Assembly: GCA_958430865.1 (NCBI GenBank)
Contig: CAUDNR010000828.1
Location: 3,622 to 24,169 of the forward strand
DNA length: 20,548 nt
Reading direction: 5' to 3'
From: Entrophospora sp. SA101
Taxonomy: Eukaryota; Glomeromycota; Glomeromycetes; Entrophosporales; Entrophosporaceae
This document shows positions 12,787 through 20,548 of the stretch, one piece after another. The position numbers and the translations under genes were made by a program. The notes beneath the pieces are model-generated. The model saw nothing but the letters and a program-made list of their open reading frames with translations, was not told the DNA's origin and ran no database searches. The stretch's first letter is position 1. The number at the start of each line of letters is the position of its first letter.

Positions 12787-14543
12787 ATGTCTCATGGTAA
12801 ATTATTATTGCCGGAAAGGAGGGAAGTTGTGTTTAAAATTTGGAATGAGATGTTTAATAATGCAATAGTTAATTCTGATATAGAAAATAGAAAAGATTAT
12901 TTGTTTTCATTAGTCAAAAATAACAAGGAGCTTTCTGAAGATGAAAAAGAATTTTGTAAAGAAAGGTTGATTTATAATTCTGAATTATTTAATGCAAAGG
13001 ATAAATTGGGCAGACAAAAAGAATGTAACAATTGTAAATCCATAAAATACTCTGATAGATTCTGTGAAAGTTGCATTAGTCTGCAATTACAGAGTCTTTT
13101 CCCTACTTGGACATCTGGGAATAAAATAATTGATAATTTTATTCAACAATGTCAAATTCTCTCATCTTTGCCAACTTTTATTTTAGAATGGATACCTTTT
13201 GAGCAATTTAAAAAAGTAACAAAGTTAACTGAAGGTGGATTTAGTTCAATTTATACTGCTACATGGATCAGAGGAAGAATATTTAATTACAATGAAAATA
13301 ACAAGGAATTTAGTTATTTTGGAAAGCAACTAGTAGTATTAAAAAGTTTAAATGATTCAAGTGATCCAGGAAAAGCCTTTTTTGATGAGGTTGGTAGTTG
13401 TTATTAAGCTTGTTAGCCAAAATTGTTTTTGATTTACACAATATTAATGGACACCCAGCATTTCATCTATTGAATTAAATAATCTTAATATAATTTTGGC
13501 AACTATTTTGTCATTTCAGATCCAACAATGATCATTTATTAAGAGAGCCAATTTTAGCTAACAAGCTTAGTTGTTGTTTAAAACAAAAATAAATAATACT
13601 GTGTTATATATAATACTAATTGATTTTATATATTTAATTACAGGCAATGAATTATTGTAAGATTAAATCAAGATTAATTGTTCTTTGTTATGGTATAACT
13701 AAATTTCCTGATAATGGAAATTATGCAATGGTTCTTAATTATTATTCAGAAGGAAATTTAAGGGACTATTTACAAAAACATCATTCTAATTTAACACTAA
13801 AGGATAGAATTACAATATTTAATTCTTTGTGTGATGCATTAAATGATATACATGAAAAAAATTCAATTCATTGTGATTTACATAGTGGTAACATATTATT
13901 GCAAGGAGGTTATTGTTATATTACAGATTTGGGATTATGTGGACCAGTTGATGAAAAATCATCAAATAAAATCTATGGAATTGTATCATATCTTGCACCT
14001 GAGCTACTTAATGGCAAAAATAATGCAAAGAACACAAAAGGAACAGACATTTATAGTGTTGGGATGCTTATGTGGGAAATATTTGCAGGCTATCCACCAT
14101 TTGACAATAGAGCTCATAATCATTGTTTAATTTTTGATATATGTGAAGGCTTACGACCACCAATATTGCCAGGAATGCCTAACGATTATGCACAAATGAT
14201 GCAAAAATGTTGGGATGTGGATCCATCAAAAAGACCAACCATCGAAGAGCTTCTTAATTTTGCTGATAATAAAATAGAAGAAATTCTTAAAAATAAAAAT
14301 TTGAAAAATAATAGCAAACATAATAATATAATAAAAGGGCTGTTCAAATTTTCTAAAATTAAAAAACGTGATGGTACCAACAGCAATGATGGTAGTAATT
14401 TGCAACAAGCACACAAATCACATCCAGGTGCATATCACACAAGTAGAATATTAGATGATGAAATTGCCAAATCAAAAAGCTTAAAAGGTTATACAAGTAA
14501 TGATAGTTCATTAAATAACCTCGATTTAACTCACTTCCTTTAA
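12787..14543 (+). CDS. TKL-like protein kinase (2 exons)
   Basis: Exons are 12787-13389 and 13644-14543, joined in phase 0 (DE|AM), giving 500 aa. The N-terminal 140 residues are lineage-type sequence with a CxxC...CxxC pair (80-83, 93-96), possibly a small zinc knuckle. The kinase domain follows: glycine loop TEGGFSSIY (about 148-156), VVLK with the likely ATP-binding Lys186, HCDLHSGN with catalytic Asp279 and Asn284, metal-binding Asp296 in TDLGL, YLAPE at about 317-321, then DIYSVGMLMWEIFAGYPPF. Two departures: the usual HRD arginine is Cys (HCD), giving a non-RD-type loop, and DFG reads DLG, common in this expanded fungal family. All core catalytic residues are present, so activity is likely. 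The C-terminal tail is Lys/Asn/Ser-rich with AYHTSRIL. A polyadenylation-like AATAAA lies at 14696-14701. Substrate and pathway are unknown. Confidence 0.9.
13404..13569. mobile_element. MITE-like inverted-repeat element in the kinase intron
   Basis: TAAGCTTGTTAGCCAAAATT at 13405-13424 (plus G) is matched by its reverse complement at 13549-13569, with 20 of 21 positions identical. The roughly 165-bp element occupies two thirds of the 254-bp intron. The flanks read AGTTGTTA before and AGTTGTTG after, an 8-bp near-perfect direct repeat consistent with a hAT-type target-site duplication (inference). It has no coding capacity and leaves the splice sites intact. Confidence 0.65.
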
Positions 14544-14615
14544 ATGTTGATTTTAATAAGGTGAATTAAATTTCATTAATCATAATTGCTAATATATATA
14601 ATAACTTATAATTAA

Positions 14616-14654
14616 AGTTGCAACACCATAATGTAAAATTATGGTGTTGCAACT
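14616..14654. repeat. Perfect 17-bp stem hairpin, 5-base loop
   Basis: GTTGCAACACCATAAT (14617-14632) is the exact reverse complement of 14638-14653, with one more A-T pair outside and loop GTAAA. It lies about 70 bp after the kinase stop codon and upstream of an AATAAA signal, so it probably falls in the 3' UTR. The right arm runs directly into CTAACCGCA, the inverse of the repeated word seen upstream of the same gene. It could be a transposon terminus or an mRNA structure element. Confidence 0.75.
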
Positions 14655-14700
14655 AACCGCAATGTTGTAATATTCGTTATAAATATTTATGTTCAAATAA

Positions 14701-14946
14701 AAAGATCACTTTTCTAGTTATGTCAATTTCCGAGTTTTATGCCATTTCCTTTTCATTTTTTCTTTTGCTACCGATAACAAAAACAAACTTGGTCCAAAAG
14801 ATAGTGATATCTGGGAATATTTTACACATTGTAACCATCCTGGTAATGGACATTACCAAGCTATGTGCAAGCTATGTTTATCATTTTTTAAAGATCAAAT
14901 GTTTTATAATAACGTGACAATACGTATAAATAGAAATTTGGTCTAA
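14701..14946 (+). pseudogene. BED-type zinc-finger fragment (transposase-derived relic)
   Basis: The frame is open from 14701 to a TAA at 14944-14946 and reads DNKNKLGPKDSDIWEYF, then HYQAMCKLCLSFFKD. The aromatic W..F, the GHY spacing and the CxxC fit the first half of a BED finger, found in hAT transposases and in many proteins of these fungi. The distal His pair expected after the CxxC is missing, and no ATG precedes the domain in a convincing context. I read it as a truncated relic; an unrecognised exon of a larger gene is less likely. Confidence 0.5.
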
Positions 14947-16682
14947 TTGCATCATGATTATAATTTTTATGTAATATGTGGGTATGTTGCAACATTTGAT
15001 ATAATAATAATAACAATAATAATAAAGGATAATGGATGATTAATCTATTTACTCATTAATTATATTTTATTTTTATTTTATTGTTAAGTTCAAATTGATA
15101 AAGGAACGCAAATAAACTATTTAACTATCAAAGAAAAAAATTTAAAATGTGAATTATTAACACCGGAAAGAGTATGTTTATTGTAATGTCTAATATTACA
15201 CGAGGATGAATTCAATTCTCCACTATTGAAAGACGTAGAGAGGAAAAGGAGTTCTTGTGGAAATGCGGAACATTGCCTACCCTGAGCTACTACTATAACA
15301 AATTCGAGTTTAGGTAGATTAAGGACGATCTGGAATTTTCAGGGATGCAGATATTCTCTTATTGATGGATCCTTCTTTAACAATCGTTTTACTAGATGTG
15401 TGCGTTGTTGTTCAGGGTAGCTTGAAGCACAATGGGGATGCCACGTTCCATGCATAATGACAGAAATAAGGTTAACAATTTCCACAGTTCAAACCTTCTC
15501 TGATCAATTGCTAAAAGTATTTAGTCCTATCATCCTTTATCATCTTATAACTCTTTTGGTAAAGTTGCAATATTTTCACGTCTCTCGTGAGAGATCGTGA
15601 TTATCATAAGGGCGATAATTATGCACTTTCCCTAATTATATGAGAAAAAGAAAATACTTTTCAGCTGAAATAATCCAAGAATTACAAAGTTAGTAGTTAT
15701 GTAACGTAGAAAAAGAACAAAAAAGAAACAAGTTAATTATGGTTGTTTTAGTACACTAATAATAATAAATTACAAATAAGTGGAATCGATTGAATTCAAC
15801 TAAATTATAATAAATTAGTTGATCAAATTCATCGTGAAATTGTGTAAGTGGATATTAATATATAATAAATAAAATTAGCCGACTCTAAATTTAACTATTA
15901 ATTGACGATCCGAGTCTCGATTTAGCGATTATATTAATATCGTTCCAAGCCTCAATACGTTAAATCGTGGCTTTTATTAGGCATCCAATCCGTTAATACT
16001 AAAAATCAAATAGTAATAGAAATTCACTACGTACCCACTCTCGGAGCCTTTTTTTGCCATCAAAAACTTTATTTCTGGTTTATAACCATTAAAAAACTTG
16101 ATGCTATCAAAGTAATCCAAAAATGGAAAAGTAATTCAGAAATTAAGTGAAATATTCAAAGAAGTTACGTTTATTTATTTTCCGTTTTTCGTTATTTTAT
16201 TTATAATAACTCAATTCGTACACTGGAAAACCATTCTATTGTCAGCATAAAAAGAAAGCATGAATATTTATTGTGTCTCATCATCCATTGAATTGAAAGA
16301 ATTAAAAAATCTTTGTGAAATTGATTCAATAAAATTAGAATTAAAATGATAGAGGAGTTTTATGTTTGGTCAAAACAAGGACTCCAGTTCAGGATCAGTT
16401 ATTAAATTTAAATTACATATATTGATTATTTTGAGAGAAAGTTCTGTTTGATCACAATCTCAGGATCTCAGCTAATATATGACACGTCCCTAAACATATG
16501 TAGTGATATTTTTGAATTAAATAAGTCTAAGTGATTGCTCCGTAATAATAAATAATTTATTATAGATATATTTACAAATATAAAAATTAGATATTTTAAA
16601 TAGTTTTTAAAATTCTATTTGATAATATCCAAGTTGAAATAAATAAAATACATTAGTAGGACTTTATTAAGTAGAACTTTGA
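14947..16682. other. Long spacer with coding-like debris, no supported gene
   Basis: No intact gene is visible. At about 15340-15455 the minus strand reads MHGTWHPHCASSYPEQQRTH followed by LVKRLLKKDPSIREYLHP before a stop. This looks like relic protein but is unassigned. The plus strand at 15258-15295 carries a related sequence (GCGGAAC...CCTACCCTGA), making an imperfect inverted repeat with 15412-15455. A hairpin with arms TCACG-TCTCTC / GAGAGA-T-CGTGA lies at 15576-15600. A 29-codon plus frame at 16260-16349 (IELKELKNLCEIDSIKLELK) is coding-like but isolated. Otherwise the stretch is AT-rich with TAA/AAT microsatellites near 15000. Confidence 0.4.
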
Positions 16683-17985
16683 CTATTTACTTTTTTTACT
16701 TTTTTTTTTTTTTTTATTTACAATAGTTTTTGGGGCTGGTTCTGGATATGCATTTTTAACCAATTCTTTAAGTTCAGGATCACTCTCCCATTTCTTTCTA
16801 ATAGGTTCCAATATTGCATTAATATTTTGTGTAATTGATGCTTTTAAATCTCCGGGATGAACTTTTTTATCACGAAAATCATTCTCCAACGATTGATAAT
16901 CTGCATAGTGAACATCTCCGCCATATTTTTCTGGTCTTTTGATTGTAAATTGTGGTGTTTGGAAGTTGAGAGAATACAATGGAAATAAAACAGATTTTAC
17001 AAATGACAAAGGTCCATTCTCTGTAATATTGCCTTCTTCACAAAATGATTTCTTCATCTTACGAGTAATAGTACGTAAATCATCAAGTAAATCAATCTTG
17101 GAATCTGGATCTGACGATGACATTTTGGATCCTGCCAAGCCAGGAACCATCGGATTCATTAAATGTATTCTTTTCTTATATCCGAGATGCGGTAAATGTT
17201 TCTCAGCAAAAACAAATATTTTTCTTTGATCAACACCTCCAAATTGTGCATCAACCTCTAAATATTCTTCATCTAATGCTTGCAATCCTGGATAAAGTAA
17301 ACCTGATAAACAAGCTGACTCTACTTGTTTAACCACTTCCGCACCCGCTTTTTTTGCATCATGTTCCGTAACTAACGCACAAAGTTTATAATTATCCATG
17401 CTGTATTTGGGTGTCAATTGATAATCTGATCCGACTACAAATTTCAATTTTTCAATTGGCACCCCAATTGATTCAAGAGTAGTTTTAATAAGCGCCTCAT
17501 AATATTTTGTTCGGAATTTTACAAGTTCTAATGGCGCTTTCATATTATCAAGAAAAGCATGAATGTCAGCCAATAAAATCGTAACCTATCTTACCCAATT
17601 ATTAAATAATATAATAAAATTAAAATTCGAAAAAATTTTTTTTTTAAATCCCCTTTTATTAAAAGGAAAAAAAAAGAATACAACGAACCTCAACACCAGC
17701 TGTTAAAAAATCAGCAATTTTTGACATTGGTACAAAATATCCAATATGCGGTTTACCAGTCGGTGCTGTACCCCAGTAAAGTTTTAAATCTCTTTCCTTA
17801 AGAATTTTTAACATTTCTTCTTCACCCAAAACTTCTTGAAGGTTTCTTGTAATTAATTCATATTTTTCCTCGGGTGTAAGTGTTTGTTTTGTCACTATCG
17901 TTGTTTTTGTTAATGGTTCCGCTGCCCGTGTTGCTTTTGTTGTTGGTTTCGCTGCTTGTGTTGTAGTTGTTGATTGCGTTGGCAT
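16683..17985 (-). CDS. TYS1: Tyrosyl-tRNA synthetase, cytosolic (2 exons)
   Basis: Exons on the minus strand are 17985-17689 and 17585-16683 (stop TAG), split by a 103-nt GT-AG intron in phase 0 (GVE|VTILLAD), giving 399 aa. It attaches tyrosine to tRNA-Tyr in the cytosol. The eukaryotic/archaeal TyrRS signature is clear: [20 protein letters not shown], then [15 protein letters not shown] with the HIGH-type motif PHIG (79-82), FADLH-like [15 protein letters not shown], and [18 protein letters not shown] with KMSSS at 253-257. The C-terminus is a lysine-rich tail ([11 protein letters not shown]), common in fungal enzymes. The first 37 or so residues are a low-complexity Thr/Ala/Lys extension ahead of the conserved start of the domain. 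Length matches fungal Tys1 (about 394 aa). A possible AATAAA lies at 16668-16663, close after the stop. Confidence 0.96.
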
Positions 17986-18977
17986 TGTTTATAAAATTTA
18001 TTATTTTGAAGAAAAAATTATTTGTAAAAATAAATTTTTACTGATCTTTATAATGTTGTTTAGTGTGGCAGTGTTGTGTGGCTTCTAATGACTAATGGGT
18101 GGATAGCCACTGCAACCAGAAAGATGCATACAATTGTACTACCACACTTTTATACCGTGTTTACCAAGAAATTAGAATCAAGGAATCAGAAATATAGTAC
18201 TGTATCCACATCCTATAGCAGATATTTATGCAGTAATAGCAATAACCTAATATTATAAATCCATTCAACGATGAAAAATCAGTTTATTATACATATAACT
18301 CTAAAAGTGAAACCATGTCTTCGAATGCCATTGTTGCCTAAGTCAAAGTTAAAAAATATGTTATTTGCAATCACATAAGGTAGATACCAACGTGCTTCTA
18401 CATATGCGATCATTGGAATTCAATCCCGAAAAATAATCATAATTGCAGTACTAAATTTCTACCCTGTCCAAAACTTTGGAATCTTTCTAGACACATTTTA
18501 ACCTCGATTGACACAAGCTCCTCCACTCTTCCCAACGTTTGAACAAAATCCTGAACTTGTTGTCAGTACAACCACCTGACTCCATGCGTTTACATAAGGC
18601 AGTTGCAACTGTAATAGTCGATACTAGGATAAAAGTTAAGAAAATTTTTCCATCGGTAGAGAATTCAATTGAAAAAATATAGGATTTTGAGGCAAAAAAC
18701 TGTTGATTAGGAATATAAAATCGCAAATAAAAAGCAATTAACTTGAAATACTGCTCTTTTAAATGCTTTCCGCGCATATTTTTTTCTAGATCTATCAAAT
18801 TAGTAATGCAGAGAGATAAAGCAAGGAATTTCTCACAAAGAATTATTATTAGTGACACTAGTTTATACATCTAATGTGATAATTTTGGTCGGAATAATGA
18901 TAGTGTTGGCTATGGTTAAAATTTTTACCATACAAATCTCTATTTCCTACATATAAAGGTTTTTTGAAAATATACAT
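17986..18977. other. Spacer upstream of TyrRS; unrecognised minus-strand ORF
   Basis: The part next to 17985 must hold the TyrRS promoter. A 127-codon minus-strand frame at 18487-18870 begins MYKLVSLIIILCEKFL and ends with a Cys/Trp/Arg-rich segment (KRMESGGCTDNKFRILFKRW). Its 3' half (18480-18620) is noticeably richer in G and C than its surroundings. I recognise no family, and it may be debris of an inserted element rather than a gene. A short inverted pair (GTGGCT / AGCCAC) sits near 18077-18113. Nothing else is supported. Confidence 0.3.
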
Positions 18978-19055
18978 TTGCTTACTACTACTCTCTTAAT
19001 ATATAAAATCAATTGCATCACAAAAATATATTCCATAAAGTTATTGACTAGCATT

Positions 19056-19229
19056 TTTCTTACATGTTTTAAGTGCGTGGACTTTGCTTGCAAATCTATT
19101 ATTGACAGAGATGCAAGTAGAGCCGGTAATATACTTTTAAAGTATATTGCGGAAACACAACAAGAGTTACATTGCGATGTTGGGACTTACCTTGTTGTAG
19201 GTTATCTTGTAAGTCTTGTACTTAGGTAA
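19056..19229 (+). pseudogene. Fanzor/TnpB-like C-terminal fragment (relic)
   Basis: The reading frame contains CFKCVDFACKSIIDRDASRA followed by GNILLKYIAETQQ. A CxxC, a further Cys, then DRDxxxAxNILL is the usual end of OrfB/TnpB and eukaryotic Fanzor nucleases: a zinc ribbon leading into the third RuvC acidic residue (here the second Asp of DRD, codon 19110-19112) and the following Asn. One expected cysteine is displaced. No RuvC-I or RuvC-II segment is recognisable upstream, where the frame is AT-rich and non-descript. I read it as the decayed tail of an element; the match rests on about 30 residues, so chance resemblance or a host zinc-ribbon protein remains possible. Confidence 0.4.
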
Positions 19230-19348
19230 TAAGTTCAATATAATATGGAAAATCCAATAATCACTACAAATAATTTCTTCTTCCAATAAGTAGTTAAACA
19301 TGCACGTTGAAAATTTATTATTATCAATATTTAATCCTCTATTTCTTT

Positions 19349-19689
19349 GTCCAAGAGTTAAACTTGGATTCGATGGTAATTGCTCAAATTTTAGAAATAA
19401 ATGATTTGGACATTATGAAATTTTGTCCTGCTCTTATGAGATTTGTAAATGATGATGAAATTAAAGAAGAAATGGAACAAGGTAAAATATGATTTTTGAA
19501 AAAACAATTAACAATAAATTTCTCTCTGTATTTGATTATATAATTGAGGAGGATTAAATATGAAGATTTTTGTAAAATGTTTGATCCAGTAATAGAAAAA
19601 ATCATTTGTTTAATTCATAATCAATTGGCATCTTCAAAAGAAGAATCTCCATATCTTGTCTCAATAAAAAAAACTTTCAATTCGCAGGT
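19349..19689 (+). pseudogene. Broken Hsp70-like (HSPA12-type) gene fragment
   Basis: Two pieces survive. Piece one (about 19349-19481) reads NDLDIMKFCPALMRFVNDDE, then IKEEMEQ before a GTAAAA donor-like site. Piece two (about 19553-19687) reads KYEDFCKMFDPVIEKIICLI, then HNQLASSKEESPYL and IKKTFNSQ, ending at a CAG|GTATTT donor-like site. This order matches the C-terminal part of the nucleotide-binding domain in the large HSPA12-like family of Glomeromycotina. There the usual glycine-rich phosphate-binding segment (VGGF-type) should fall between SSKEE and SPYL, and it is deleted here. No consistent phase joins the two pieces at the visible AG sites. Nothing resembling the N-terminal ATPase half is upstream. 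It is a pseudogene fragment, not a working chaperone. Confidence 0.55.
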
Positions 19690-20131
19690 ATTTTTGATTG
19701 TTTAATGATAATGAAAGATAGTCTTGAGAGTAAAGCATAAACATACATTTGCAGAAATTGTTGTTATGATTTAGTATAAACAAATTGGAAGAAATTGTAT
19801 TATAACATTGTTGGCATATTGTTATAAACAAAGTATTGAGATTTATTGTGAGATGCAGATTTTTATCTCATTATTTATTATAATGTCTATAGATAATAAA
19901 AATGTTAAAACAGTATATATAAATGTTGAATATAAAAATAATAAATAAATAATACTAAATGATGATAAGAGGCATGGTGATAGGTCACTTTAATCAGGTT
20001 AAATTACAAGGAGGGTTTGCTTTAATTTAAAATAGATAGTATATAATCATTAAAAAATATTTTTGATATAACACTTATAATAATAAAAAAACTAATGTGA
20101 AAATTTCAATAATCAGATGAGTGAAATTTAT
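19690..20131. other. Spacer, no supported gene
   Basis: AT-rich sequence lies between the Hsp70-like relic and the 3' end of the minus-strand kinase-family gene. A CAG acceptor-like site at about 19750-19755 follows the relic, but the sequence after it carries stops and no recognisable protein. I see no RNA gene or repeat of note. Confidence 0.4.
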
Positions 20132-20548
20132 TCATAAATCTTCTGGTATAGTTAATTCAATTTGTTTGGAATCTGACATAGTTAATTCAATTTGTTTGGA
20201 TTCTATAGTATTAATTTATAATTTAGAATATATAATTTAAAATATCATTAATAATAAATAATTAAGATTAAATATATAACAATAAATTAGATAATTACCA
20301 TTATTATTACTAATAATTGTAACTTTATTGGAGTTTACAGGTTGAGGAAGATTTGTAAAATTCAATAATCTACTTGTATAAACAGCATTTGGATGAACAG
20401 TTGCCATGATTGTTGAAGGATTAAAGGGTTTTTTATTTGCTTCCTCAAATATTTTTTTTACTTCTTCTAATTCATCAAGCTGTTCTTCAGAATAACTAGA
20501 AATATTAGATTCAATTGCATCTTTCCAAAAAGTAATAATTTTTAAAAT
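20132..20548 (-). CDS. 3' end of a kinase-family gene (C-terminal tail), partial
   Basis: Two minus-strand exons are visible: from the window edge to 20299, and 20202-20132 (stop TGA), joined in phase 1 by a 96-nt GT-AG intron. The visible peptide has a charged helix (YSEEQLDELEEVKKIFEEAN), then HPNAVYTSRLLNFTNLPQP, and ends SKQIELTIPEDL. This is the characteristic tail after the kinase (or Sel1) domain in the expanded TKL kinase family of Glomeromycotina; the other kinase here ends with a related AYHTSRIL segment. The catalytic domain lies beyond the window, so activity cannot be assessed. The last exon carries an in-frame 10-residue duplication. Confidence 0.62.
20148..20200 (-). repeat. 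30-bp tandem duplication in the last exon
   Basis: ATAGTTAATTCAATTTGTTT plus GGA occurs at 20148-20170 and 20178-20200, a period of 30 bp. On the coding strand it doubles the decapeptide ending SKQIELT (SKQIELTMSD then SKQIELTIPE). The duplication keeps the reading frame and the stop codon. Confidence 0.8.

Noticed and set aside
14186..14416. Minus-strand open frames opposite the kinase C-terminus, and a plus-strand overlapping frame at 13843-14130
   Set aside because: They overlap the firmly identified kinase exon in other frames and encode no recognisable protein.
15895..15985. GACTC/GAGTC-containing segment considered as a possible tRNA
   Set aside because: No B-box (GGTTCGANTCC-type) and no cloverleaf can be drawn. 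No tRNA gene was found elsewhere in the window either.
16260..16349. 29-codon frame with coding-like composition upstream of the TyrRS 3' end
   Set aside because: Too short, isolated, without plausible splice partners or homology I can recognise.
16939..17332. Plus-strand frames opposite the TyrRS gene
   Set aside because: These are shadows of the conserved synthetase exon on the minus strand.

Overview
The window is about 20.5 kb of very AT-rich eukaryotic DNA. Genes carry many short GT-AG introns (mostly 75-260 nt), coding triplet runs give poly-asparagine tracts, and gene-family relics fill the spacers. A diverged TKL-type kinase with an N-terminal CxxC pair, the tail of a second such kinase ('AVYTSRLLNF'), an HSPA12-like Hsp70 relic and a BED-finger relic together suggest an arbuscular mycorrhizal fungus (Glomeromycotina, Rhizophagus-like). 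That assignment is inference from family style; no marker gene is present.

Layout: (1) 1-1113 holds a 94-bp terminal-inverted-repeat hairpin, a 45-bp direct repeat and a partial copy of a borealin gene. (2) 1114-7407 (-) is a 12-exon CLASP microtubule-rescue/kinetochore protein of 1727 aa. (3) 7408-8690 is the spacer shared with the divergent 3-exon borealin/Nbl1 gene (8691-9608, +), a subunit of the chromosomal passenger complex. (4) 9743-12400 (-) is a 13-exon mitochondrial-type glutamyl-tRNA synthetase of 532 aa, convergent with borealin. (5) 12787-14543 (+) is a 2-exon TKL-like protein kinase of 500 aa with a MITE-like element in its only intron. (6) 14616-16682 is spacer with a perfect hairpin, a BED zinc-finger relic and coding-like debris. 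(7) 16683-17985 (-) is a 2-exon cytosolic tyrosyl-tRNA synthetase of 399 aa. (8) 17986-20131 is relic-rich: a Fanzor/TnpB-like C-terminal fragment and a broken Hsp70-like gene. (9) 20132-20548 (-) is the 3' end of a second kinase-family gene running off the window.

The exon models for CLASP, borealin, both synthetases and the kinase were built by hand. They keep reading frame through every proposed junction and end at a stop codon.

The most striking point is a 499-bp direct duplication (576-1074 and 8704-9202, constant offset 8128) with no difference seen. The copy lies just past the 3' end of the CLASP gene and is antisense to it. The intact donor borealin gene sits just upstream of CLASP. 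CLASP and borealin both act on spindle microtubules and chromosomes. A CLASP transcript running into the copy would therefore be perfectly antisense to borealin RNA. The copy has also gained an upstream in-frame ATG and could encode a short Nbl1-only protein. An assembly artefact has to be excluded first.
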